The notes under the pieces were generated by a model, which saw only the letters and a program-made list of their open reading frames with translations, was not told the DNA's origin and made no database searches. A stretch of DNA of 64,000 nucleotides, taken from positions 88,471 to 152,470 of the forward strand of contig CAVRYH010000010.1 in the NCBI GenBank assembly GCA_963725395.1, written 5' to 3'. The position numbers and the translations under genes were made by a program. This DNA comes from Bog-756 sp963725395. Its GTDB lineage: Bacteria > Actinomycetota > Acidimicrobiia > Acidimicrobiales > RAAP-2. This document shows, piece after piece, positions 56,255 to 64,000 of the stretch; within the stretch, counting starts at the first letter, position 1; each line of letters opens with the position of its first letter.

Positions 56255-57304
56255 TGGCATCCCTCCACATCCCCCGCAGCCGTCGCAGCCTGCTTGCCTT
56301 CGGTGCCGCCGCCACCCTGGTGGGAGGAGCGGTCGCCTACCAGAAGGTGGCGGCCTCTCGGACCCGTGACCGGGCGGCGGCGACGCTCCCCGCCGGGGAC
56401 GCCTCCCCGCGTGCCGACTTCGATGAGCTCGGGTGGGGCACGCTGGAGCCGCCCTCTTTGCGCAGCCTGGAGACCGAGGACGGTGCCGAGTTGGCCCTCT
56501 GGGACATCGGGGAGGGACCAACGGTGGTCCTCCCCCACTGCTGGAGCTGCACCCACGCCATCTGGATCCCGGTGGCCCGCCGTCTGGTCGAATCCGGTCA
56601 CCGTGTCGTGCTCTACGACCAGCGGGGCCACGGGGCCAGCGGTCGGGGGACGGCGCCGTTGACCATCCAGACGCTCGCCGACGACTTCGCCGCCGTCCTG
56701 GCCGCGCGCGACGTCCACGACGCCGTGCTGGCCGGCCACTCCATGGGGGGCATGACCATCATGGGGTTGGCGGCCTACCACCCTGATGTCCTGGCGGCCC
56801 GCACCCGGGCCATCGTGCTGGTCGCAACCGCCGCCGCCGATCTGGGATCGGGCACCCTGGGCGCAGAGTGGTTCGCCGCCAATTTCATCGCATCGCCCGC
56901 CGTGTCGGCGGCGCTGCGGTCCGCGGCGGGCCACCGTTTCGTGCGCGGCGCCTTCGGTTCCGATCCGGCGCGGGCACACATGGACCTCACCCGCACGCTC
57001 TTCGCCGACACCATTCCCCACGTGCGCTGCCGGGTTCCTGTCCTCCATGAGCACCATGAACCTGTTGGAGGGCATCGCCTCCATCGGGATCCCCACCACC
57101 GTGGTGGTCGGATCACGCGACCGGCTCACCTCCCCCGCCCGCGCCGATCAGATGGTGCGGGCCATTCCGGGTGCCCGCCTCGTCACACTGCCCGGCCGCG
57201 GCCACATGCTCCCCCTCGAAGATGCCGACGCGGTGACCGAGGAGATCGTGCGCGCCGTCAAGGGCGGAACCGGAATCGAGCTCGGAAAACCGGCAGCCAC
57301 GTAG
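56254..57304 (+). CDS. Alpha/beta hydrolase, N-terminally anchored, one frameshift
   Basis: This hydrolase of about 349 aa starts with a basic, hydrophobic N-terminus (RSRRSLLAFGAAATLVGGAV) that looks like a twin-arginine-like or membrane anchor. The core has VVLPHCWSCTHAIWIPVARR, VVLYDQRGHGASGRG, the elbow GHSMGG, and in the second frame VVVGSRDRLTSPARA with the acid Asp and LPGRGHMLPLED with His. The frame breaks once near 57035. It may hydrolyse the ester made by the BVMO upstream; this is inference from operon context. Confidence 0.82.
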
Positions 57305-57361
57305 CCGCCGCCCGCGGTCCGCATCCCCCGACGGCGCGACCGCATGCGGCAGAATCCCCCG

Positions 57362-57661
57362 ATGGGTCTGGACATAGATTTCGCGTTCGACGTCGGCCAG
57401 GACGAGAAGCACCGGGTGGAATTCCATTGGGGCCAGCTCTTCGGCCGGGTCCGGATCACCGTCGACGACGTCGAGGTCGTGCAGCGCAACCGGCCCGTGC
57501 TCTTCGGGTCGACGGCGCGCCGCACGTTCGAGTTCTCCGTCGGCCAGCACGAGGTGCATGCCGTGGTCATCGAGAAGGTCAGCCACCGCTTCTTGGGCGG
57601 CGCCCGCAAGCAGACGTGCCAGGCCTTCGTCGACGGAGAGCTGGTCGGCGACTATCCGTAG
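57362..57661 (+). CDS. Conserved hypothetical protein, beta-rich
   Basis: This intact 99-aa protein, MGLDIDFAFDVGQDEKHRVE onward, has alternating hydrophobic residues suggesting beta strands (FGRVRITVDDVEVVQRN, RRTFEFSVGQHEVHAVVIEK). It has no signal peptide. I do not recognise a family. An upstream in-frame ATG at 57344 would add six residues. Confidence 0.6.
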   Translation: MGLDIDFAFDVGQDEKHRVEFHWGQLFGRVRITVDDVEVVQRNRPVLFGSTARRTFEFSVGQHEVHAVVIEKVSHRFLGGARKQTCQAFVDGELVGDYP

Positions 57662-57786
57662 AGGAGTATCGGCGAGTATCGAGGAGTATCGGCGCCTCCG
57701 CCTCGGTTGCACCCGGGTCGCAGGACGGTTGCCGTCGATGACATTGGACCCTCGGGCTTTCACTCCCATGGACGGGCCGTTAGGGT

Positions 57787-57874
57787 CCTGAACGCAATCG
57801 AAAAGGCAAATCCTCCGCGAGGAGGAGACGCAAAGCCACGGGACTCCCTGAGTCAGCCGGGCCGCCGAAGTAGC
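57787..57874 (+). ncRNA. Cyclic-di-GMP-I (GEMM) riboswitch
   Basis: The sequence matches the GEMM-I consensus. GGCAAA is followed by a hairpin CCTCC-GCGA-GGAGG with a GNRA tetraloop, then GACGCAAAGCC. A second hairpin region follows, from CACGGGACTCC to AGTCAGCCGGG, ending GCCGAAG. The order GGCAAA-hairpin-ACGCAAAGCC is diagnostic for c-di-GMP class I. It lies in the leader of the secreted GH16 gene, 55 bases before its ATG. Confidence 0.9.
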
Positions 57875-57904
57875 GCTCACACGTAGCTATTTTCCCGGCG
57901 GCCC
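57859..57904 (+). promoter_or_regulatory. Likely riboswitch expression platform hairpin
   Basis: GGGCCGCCG (57859-57867), part of the aptamer 3' side, is perfectly complementary to CGGCGGCCC (57896-57904). The two can form a 9-bp stem that competes with the aptamer fold. No T-run follows, so control may act through anti-terminator exchange, Rho or translation. The ribosome site AAGGGAAG lies just downstream. Confidence 0.6.
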
Positions 57905-57929
57905 CAGTTCCAGGGACCGAAGGGAAGAT

Positions 57930-59131
57930 ATGCGAAAGAACCGAAAAAACCAGTCAAAGACGAGCATTGCGCGCAAGTCGCATTGCCGCTTCCGCCACCA
58001 GTCTGGGCGTACTGATCGGAGTGGCCGGTCTCCAAACGGGAGCCTCTGCATTCACCGTCCCCCACCTACACACCGCGGCGCTCACGAAGGCTCTCGCGCA
58101 AAAAGAGCACCGCCGTCCGGTGACCGCCAACGTCGCCGGCCCGACCACGACGCCGACCACAACGACAGCAACCCCAGCAACCACACCAGCGGCGACACCG
58201 ACCGCAACCGCATTTGGCAGCGCGGCAAGTGAACTCCAAGGCCGTCACGAAGTCCGTCACGCCAAGGCAGTACCGGCGTCCGGTGCCGCCCAAGTCCACG
58301 ACCACCACGACCACCACCAAGCCGACATCGGGCTCCAAGACGACAGTCGGCGGGGGCACGTCGCCGACGACGACGACCACCACCACCACGACCACCACGG
58401 GCACTGCACCGCCCGCCGCGACCACCAATGGGGCCGTCCCTCTGGCGCCGTCCAGTATCGGCGCTCCTACCAGCATGGTCCTCGACGACGAGTTCAGCAC
58501 AGGGTCGTTGAACACCGCGCTGTGGTCACCGGACTGGTTCGGCAGCGGCAACGTGGAGAACGGCACGATCATGTCGTCGAGCAACGTCTCGGTCGGGGCC
58601 AACGGGCTGGCCCTGACCCTCAGCGCCAACCCCACCGTCGGCGGCATGCCCATCGGTGGTATCGCGTGCTCCAACCCTGACGACGGGCAGCCCGGCCACA
58701 CCGGGTTCCAGATCGCCCCGACGCCGGGCAAGCCGGTCTATGTCGAGTTCAAGGCGACCCTTCCCGCCGATACCGCCGGGACGGTCGCCAATTGGCCGGG
58801 CCTGTGGTTGAACGGGCAAACCTGGCCCGAAGACGGCGAGATCGACGTGATGGAGGGTGGGTACGGCTACACCGCTTACCACATCCACTACGGCACGGGC
58901 AGTGGGACTGCGCAAGGGGCCACCGTCAATGATCTCTCGGGCACCCACACCTACGGGGTGCTGTGGACCACCACAGGTGTCACCTTCGTCTACGACGGGG
59001 CCGACGTCGGCAGCCTGACCGAGGCAATGACCAGCCCCATGTACCTGTGCATGGAGAACTCCTACAGCAGTGTCGACCCCACCGTGCTGCCCGCCACCAT
59101 GGACGTGCGCTACGTCCGGGTGTGGAACTAG
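57930..59131 (+). CDS. Secreted glycoside hydrolase family 16 enzyme, frameshifted N-terminal part
   Basis: GH16 enzymes cleave beta-1,3/1,4-glucans or related polymers. The catalytic domain (from about 58470) is in one open frame, with LDDEFSTGSLNTALWSPDW, EFKATLPADTAGTVANWPGL, the active-site motif WPEDGEIDVMEGG (ExDxxE) and VLWTTTGVTFVYDGADVG. The N-terminus needs shifts near 57965 and 58220 to join the start MRKNRKNQSKTSI, the signal peptide (ATSLGVLIGVAGLQTGASA) and a long Thr/Pro linker encoded by ACC/ACG runs. A TTG at 57967 is an alternative start. Expression is under the c-di-GMP riboswitch. Confidence 0.85.
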
Positions 59132-59203
59132 CGAAGACCCCGCCTCATAAAGTCGGGACACGAGTGCCGGGCCTCTCCCGGCCCACCGGCCAAAGGGGTC
59201 ACC

Positions 59204-59744
59204 GTGTCCGACACGCAAGATGACAGCCGCACAGAGACCGGATGGGGCGCCCCGCGGTCAAAGACGGTGACCTGGTACGACCCGATGGTCCACGCCCGCG
59301 GCGTCCACCCTGAGCGGCCTCGATTTCCTGTCCGCCGTCCGCGACGGCACCCTGCCACGCCCCCCCATCGCCCAGCTCATGGGGTTCACCCTGGTCGAGG
59401 TGGCGCAGGGTCTGGCCGTCTTCGAATGCACCCCGGACGAGTCCGTCTACAACCCGATCGGCGTGGTCCACGGCGGCCTCGTCTCCACCTTGGCCGACAG
59501 TGCGGCCGGGTGCGCCGTGCAGAGCTCGCTCGAAGCCGGCGTGGCCTACACCTCCATCGACATCAACGTGACCTTTCTCCGGGCGGTGACCAAGGACAGC
59601 GGCCTGATCCGGGCCACCGGCCGCCTCACCAAGCCGGGCCGCAAGGTCGCCTATGCGACGGTCGAGGTCACGGATCCCGCCGGCAAGCTGCTGGCCCAGG
59701 CCACCAGCAGCTGTCTCATCATGGACAACCGGAATGCCAGTTAG
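59204..59744 (+). CDS. PaaI-type hotdog-fold thioesterase, one frameshift
   Basis: This acyl-CoA thioesterase-like protein of about 179 aa has FTLVEVAQGLAVFECTPDES, NPIGVVHGGLVSTLADSAAG (the HGG motif with catalytic acid region) and TSIDINVTFLRAVTKDSGLI. The N-terminus, MSDTQDDSRTETGWGAP and TVTWYDPMVHAR, is in another frame. A one-base shift near 59298 joins it to LSGLDFLSAVRDGTLPRPPI. GTG at 59204 is the likely start. An internal ATG at 59379 would give only the hotdog core. Confidence 0.82.
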
Positions 59745-60571
59745 GTCGGCCGGCGGACGAGGACTCCCTTCGAGCTTCATGTCTCCGTCACCTTCATCGC
59801 ATTAGATGTTGGTATCAGTGGCGCCATGGCCCCACACATGCCTGCCTGGTGCCCGCACATCTCAGCCCGCACTGGGAAGGCTCCAAGGAAGTCCGCCAGG
59901 TGGTCACCACAAGATGTTTGGCAGGGAACTGACTGGCGATTCCTTGCGAGAGGAGCAGAAGGAAACAGTGACCGGCCCGAGGGCAACGGATGAAGTCGAC
60001 GAACTACTCGATCACTCGGGGATCGAATCACGAGATTGGAGTGGTGCGATGTCGCACACTTTCTTCGGCAACCTGAACGGCGTCTACACGTTGGATTGTG
60101 ACAATGTCCCCTCGGAAAGCGAGATTCGGGACGCGTTGCGTCTACGAGTGATGCGCGACTGCGGACGATCTGGAAAACGTGGTCGACGACACGGTGCTCA
60201 CGGCATGGCACGGGGGATGGACACGGTGAGGGTATTGGAATTTCTCCGGCCGACATCTGCTGGACCTCGAAGAACAAACCCACCAGACACCTGGGTCGAG
60301 CCTGCGTCAATGTGCGAACTCCCGGCAATTCAGGATCGAGAACCTGGAACGGAGTGGCCTATTGAGCTCTTGCGGGTTACGACCGCATCGTTCGGACCTT
60401 GACCGAGATTGATCCCGAGGGGATGAACTATGAAACAAGAGGGCTCTCCCCTTTCCCGCGGTGACGTGCCACACTCTTGAGAGTGGGAAGGACAATGCGG
60501 TGAAGAGCGCTGGCACCGACCATCGTCCCCGGCTATTTCGCGCCATCACTGCCTGGGCTGATCGCGGGGAT
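59745..60571. other. AT-richer region with no recognised gene
   Basis: An open frame from ATG 59914 to 60402 (162 codons) includes SHTFFGNLNGVYTLDCDNVP, SESEIRDALRLRVMRDCG and a basic middle. I recognise no family and see no good ribosome site. It could be a decayed gene. Base composition is less GC-rich than the core genome. No RNA gene was seen. Confidence 0.3.
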
Positions 60572-60715
60572 ATGACCAACCACCACGTCACCGCAACGTC
60601 CAAGGTGGGGCGTCTCGCGCCGCAGTGCTTGGAGCAGGCGACGGGTTGATCACCAACGTGTCCTTGATCCTCGGGGTGGCCGGCGCCAGTACGTCGGCGT
60701 CTACCGTGCGCCTGG
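60572..60715 (+). pseudogene. VIT/CCC1-family transporter, N-terminal fragment
   Basis: The start MTNHH, followed after a frame slip by HRNVQGGASRAAVLGAGDGL and ITNVSLILGVAGASTSAST, matches the N-terminus of vacuolar iron transporter-like (VIT1/CCC1) proteins. The protein then stops matching and runs into ApbE-like sequence. Only about 45 of more than 220 residues remain. It is a truncated remnant. Confidence 0.6.
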
Positions 60716-61207
60716 CTATGCCGGGTGGCCTTGACCCCACGGGCTACGTGAAGGGATGGGCCGCGCAACGCGTGACTGGGTGCGCTGGCGTCGACCGCGA
60801 TAAGCGGAGCGATCATCAACGCCGCAGGTGACATTGCCAGTTTCGGCGCAATGGCGCACTCACAAGCCTTCCGGGTCGGCATTGTTGATCCATTCGCACC
60901 GAGCCAACTGGCCTGCGTCGTCGAGCTCACCGGATCCATCGCGACATCAGGTACCGCCGAACGTGGCAACCATCTGATCGACCCTCATTCTGGCCGCCCA
61001 ACGGCACGGGTCGCCTCCGCCAGCGTCAGTGGGCCAGACCTCGGCTTGGCCGATGCCCTGGCAACGGCGGTCGCAGTCGCTGGAGAAGAGGGTCTCAGGC
61101 TTGTCGAGGCTCTCGATGACTACGAAGCGCTCATAATCGGCTTCGATGGAACGATACGACGGACGGAGCATTTTCCATTGGCCTCGCCAGTCCACCTTCA
61201 GAAGTGA
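60716..61207 (+). pseudogene. ApbE (FAD:protein FMN transferase), C-terminal half only, frameshifted
   Basis: ApbE attaches FMN covalently to Thr residues of partner proteins. The remaining part shows GGLDPTGYVKGWAAQRV, then after a one-base insertion near 60780 ALASTAISGAIINAAGDIAS, FRVGIVDPFAPSQLACVVEL, SIATSGTAERGNHLIDPHSG, RPTARVASASVSGPDLGLAD and ALATAVAVAGEEGL. These are the conserved C-terminal blocks of ApbE, including the metal-site TSGT. The N-terminal half is missing and replaced by the VIT fragment. It is a chimeric remnant or an assembly join. Confidence 0.7.
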
Positions 61208-61235
61208 GGCACAGCCCGGCGCGACTGGACGGTTG

Positions 61236-62585
61236 TCACCTGGCGTGCGATGAAGGTTGCGAATCGAGAGGGACAAGATATTCCTGCGCTGGGTGGCTGC
61301 CGGCTGCCTGATACACATGCTCAGTCTGCTCGCCGGGTCCGGGTGCACCCGAAGAGCGGTGCCAGCGCACTTCCATGCGAGCCCCGCCCAGCGCCGCCGC
61401 CCCGACATGCCACTCGCCCCCAGTGGCCTCTACGACGGCGTCGCCTATAGCAAGACCGAGTCCGGCGCCATTGCCCTCGTCGGTGGCCCGGTGGAATCTG
61501 TCGAACAGGGAGGCGCGCTCCTCGGCCGGAATCCCAGGCCCGTCGTCCTCGACCGCCAAGCTCACCCGGTGCCCCTGCACGCTGACCGTAATCACCACTA
61601 CTCCCCCGTCTCCGGCATAGCGGCAGGCGTTGTCCACGAGGACGCCGGTGAGGCGGTCAATCCACTCGGGAGGGGCGTTGATCCACGGTTGCCCTTGACC
61701 CTGCGTGAGCACCGAAAGCGAAATGCCGCGCGTGCTGCGCGATGCCGTCAAATCGGTCGGCACACGCCATGGCGATCACCGAAAGATCTACCGGCTCGTC
61801 TCCCGGTGGTGGCGGTTCCGCGTCAAAACGAGAGAGCCAGAGGAGGTCCTCAACTATGTGGCGGAGACGCAGGGCCTCCCGGCTGACCCGTCCCAACGTG
61901 TCGCGGTAGTCATCGACGCTGCGGCGAGCACTGAGGCCCAGACTGACTTCAGCTTCGATGACACTCAGCGGTGTCCGGAGCTCGTGGGATGCGTCGGCTG
62001 TGAACTCGAGCTGGCGACGGCGCTGACAGCTCCACCGGGCCGGCCGCCTTGACCCCGATGAGCAGGGTGCCGAAGAAGACGGCGAAGAGGAGCACTGGGC
62101 CGGCTATCAGCTCCAGGGCGACGACGTCGGATCTGGCGTGATCTGTTTCGGCCAGGCTCTGTCCGGCCACAATCCAGGTCCGGCCGACGCGGCCGTGCTT
62201 CCAGCTGGAAGTCGCGACCGCCGAGGCGGGCCGCCGCGGATTGGTGCCCCGGCGACCAGGCAGCCGCCGACAGCGTGGGTGCCCCAGGTGTGAGGGTCCG
62301 GGAAGATCCCGACTGGTCGACAGCCCACGCGAACACCGGGGCATCGTCCGCGTCATGCGCGTTCGCATAGGAGGCCAGAGATGCGGCCGCCGACGGATTG
62401 GTGACCATTTCGTCCAGCCGTAGTTGGAGTTTGGTGTCGATCTGCGCAACCAGTCGTTGCCGATCGACGACGTCAAATCCGGCACAGACGCAGACGTACA
62501 CAGCCATGATGATCAGCGTGGCGGTCGTGGCCACCCTGGCGGCGTGAGCCACATAGGGCCGTCGCCACCAGCGGATGGCTCTCAT
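61236..62585 (-). CDS. Two-component sensor histidine kinase, frameshifted
   Basis: This membrane kinase of about 445 aa starts MRAIRWWRRPYVAHAARVAT and has two transmembrane helices (TATLIIMAVYVCVCAGFDVV; LIAGPVLLFAVFFGTLLIGV) around a sensor loop. HisKA reads LEFTADASHELRTPLSVIEA (His near 61980), then RLRHIVEDLLWLSRFDAEPP. The ATPase domain has DNACRYAGDGGVV, DDGPGIPAEERASLFDRFHR and GAGLGLAIGDAVVEA. The parts lie in three frames, with at least three breaks between about 61740 and 62200. It overlaps the response regulator by 4 bases. Confidence 0.8.
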
Positions 62586-63251
62586 GGGGACACGATCCGG
62601 TACCCCAACGCCCTTACCGCCTGGATCTTGGCACCGCTGGCGACGATCTTTGCCCGCAACCGGGCCAGGTGGACATCGAGTGTATTGGAGCCAAGGGCAT
62701 CGGCCTCATGGTCCCAGACCGCCAGCGCGATGGTGCGCCGGGAGACGACCGCCGGCGATCGCTGCAGCAGGACTTCCAAAAGTGCCAGTTCGGTGGCGGT
62801 GAGGGCAGGGCGGGTGGAACCGATCCGCACCTCTCTGGTCACCGTATCGAGCGTCAGGTCCCCTACCCTTATCTCGCGTGACTGTATGGCTTCCCCGCGT
62901 CGCTGCAGCGCTCTCACGCGAGCCAACAACTCGGAGAAATCGAAGGGCTTCACGAGATAGTCATCGGCACCTTCGTCCAGGCCGGTGACCCTGTCGCTCG
63001 CGGCGTCTCGCGCGGTGAGCATCAAGATTGGTAAGGAAGATCCCCGGCGGCGGAGGCGCTGAATGACCTCGAGACCTGAGACCTTGGGCATCCGCCAATC
63101 GAGAATTGCGACTTCGTACTCGTAGGTGTCGAGATACTGGAGAGCCTTCTCTCCGTTCTCCCGCGACATCCACGGCGTAGCCGTTCTCGCGAAGGCCCCG
63201 CTCCAAAACGGAGCGCAGCCCATCATCGTCCTCGGCCACCAGGACTCGCAC
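62582..63251 (-). CDS. OmpR/PhoB-family response regulator, one frameshift
   Basis: The receiver domain starts MRVLVAEDDDGLRSVLERGL and RENGYAVDVA. After a break near 63168 it continues ENGEKALQYLDTYEYEVAIL, with the phosphorylated Asp in ILDWRMPK and Lys in YLVKPFDFSELLARV. The winged-helix effector domain has LTATELALLEVLLQRSPAVV, AVWDHEADALGSNTLDVHLA and VRALGYRIV. The GTG start is at 63251. It is the partner of the adjacent kinase and probably regulates nearby surface or redox genes. Confidence 0.88.
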
Positions 63252-63586
63252 GCTCTCTGTCTTACCTGTCGAATGTGACGCGAGGATGACGCGGTCCGAC
63301 TCGGCCGCACAATGAGCGCGACTGGGGTTGCAGGACAGTGATCAATGAGAATCCGGTCGCCTTCATGCTGACGTCATTTTCAGTTCATAGGGTCGAGAGA
63401 TGTCCCGAGTCTCCATTCTGCCAGTTTCTTCCTGGATAAGGCTCCATCCTGGGCCAACGCTCCTCAGCACCATCTCTCGGCAAGCCCAGTCATTTCACGG
63501 GCGAGTTACAGGAGTCCTTGAGCAGATCGACACCTTCAGCACCTCGGATGTGATTGCCTCGACCACGGAGCGCCTGCAGCGCCGAT
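63252..63586. other. Upstream region of the two-component operon with a possible 62-codon gene
   Basis: TAGGGT at 63388-63393 is followed after 6 bases by ATG 63400, the leaderless spacing seen elsewhere. That frame runs 62 codons (to 63588) as MSRVSILPVSSWIRLHPGPT and onward. It overlaps the next ATG by 2 bases. I recognise no family. It may be a small regulatory or leader peptide, or chance. Confidence 0.35.
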
Positions 63587-63984
63587 GAAACAACAACCAA
63601 AACCTCACCATTCCCCCGCGGCGAGACCGACGCGCCCATTTGCGGGTGAGTCGTCTGACCCGAGCATCTCTCATCGCGGCCACCGGTGCGACGGTGCTCA
63701 TCGGGGTTGTCGTGGCCAAGGAGCACCCGGCGAAAAGTACTTCGACCTTGTTGCCTTCGACGACAACCACGGTCCCTTCGACTCCGACGTCATCACCTAC
63801 GACGGAAACCACGCCATCGACCACGCCATCGACCACCTCGCCGCCCACCGTGGGGTTGGCCCCATCTACTGGCACCCCACAGACGACTCCGAGCACGACC
63901 CCTCCGACCACGACCACGACGAGTCCTCCGCCCACTACAACCACGACCCGTCCGGTCGTCACTTCAGGGGGCACGTCGCGATGA
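63587..63984 (+). CDS. Thr/Pro-rich membrane-anchored protein, frame uncertain at N-terminus
   Basis: The main frame reads VSRLTRASLIAATGATVLIG then VVVAKEHPAKSTSTLLPS, a signal anchor or signal peptide. A tail of almost only Thr, Pro and Ser follows, with ACC/ACG-rich codons, ending in RPVVTSGGTSR. The in-frame start is TTG 63640 or GTG 63646. An ATG at 63587 (MKQQPKPHHSPAARPTRPF) joins if one base shifts near 63640. The stop overlaps an ATG at 63981 that begins the next gene. A linker-type or wall-spanning protein is likely; function unknown. Confidence 0.5.
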
Positions 63985-64000
63985 CCGAGATCGCGGTCCC
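63981..64000 (+). CDS. Start of a further gene, cut by window edge
   Basis: An ATG overlaps the preceding stop (ATGA) and reads MTEIAV before the window ends. Too little is present for any assignment. Confidence 0.3.

Noticed and set aside
58340..58420. ACC/ACG-rich tract near 58.4 kb as a CRISPR-like or satellite repeat
   Set aside because: It is a low-complexity Thr linker of the GH16 protein, without spacers or fixed repeat units.

Overview
The window is high-GC DNA from an actinobacterium, most likely class Acidimicrobiia or a near relative. This is inferred from gene order, GTG/TTG starts, a class E sortase with an LAxTG substrate, a BldD-like regulator and leaderless TANNNT promoters. 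I ran no database search, so the lineage is an inference. No rRNA operon, IS element, integrase, prophage or CRISPR array was seen.

Layout. 1-2354: translation genes (rpsT, partial; lepA). 2416-8167: envelope glycan genes (Wzx-type flippase, GT2, two-domain alpha/beta hydrolase, GT4). 8339-9808: two tandem PAP2-type membrane phosphatases. 9853-10929: a small conserved protein and a DtxR/MntR-type regulator. 11002-14038: CIRCE, hrcA, dnaJ, rsmE. 14225-19310: BldD-like regulator, HTH protein, HIT protein, phoH, ybeY, CNNM/CorC protein, era. 19386-22321 (minus strand): DinG-like helicase and TauE/SafE permease. 22439-26744: uppS, small membrane protein, recO, phr, hemW. 26786-37480: glyS, an LAxTG surface protein with its sortase, ppdK, dnaG and rpoD.

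At 37945 a tRNA-Asn is followed by a 1.2-kb AT-richer islet. It carries a putative glycosyltransferase and ends in an imperfect copy of the tRNA 3' end. After it come a HAD phosphatase, a signal peptidase, small genes and a tRNA-Met. From about 42.6 kb the reading frames break far more often. This part holds a PAS sensor kinase, an NlpC/P60 endopeptidase, ruvBAC, a GH15 enzyme and SDR genes that separate ruvC from yebC, a DUF899 protein, a BVMO-SDR-hydrolase operon, a c-di-GMP-I riboswitch before a secreted GH16 enzyme, a thioesterase, VIT and ApbE remnants, and an OmpR-type two-component system.

Themes. Many genes have a GG-TANNNT hexamer about 6 bases before the start codon, which suggests leaderless transcription. 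Two elements point to cyclic-di-GMP control of the cell surface: the BldD-like protein and the GEMM riboswitch upstream of a wall-directed glycosidase. Indel density differs sharply between the first 42 kb and the last 21 kb, so broken genes there may be sequence errors rather than true pseudogenes.
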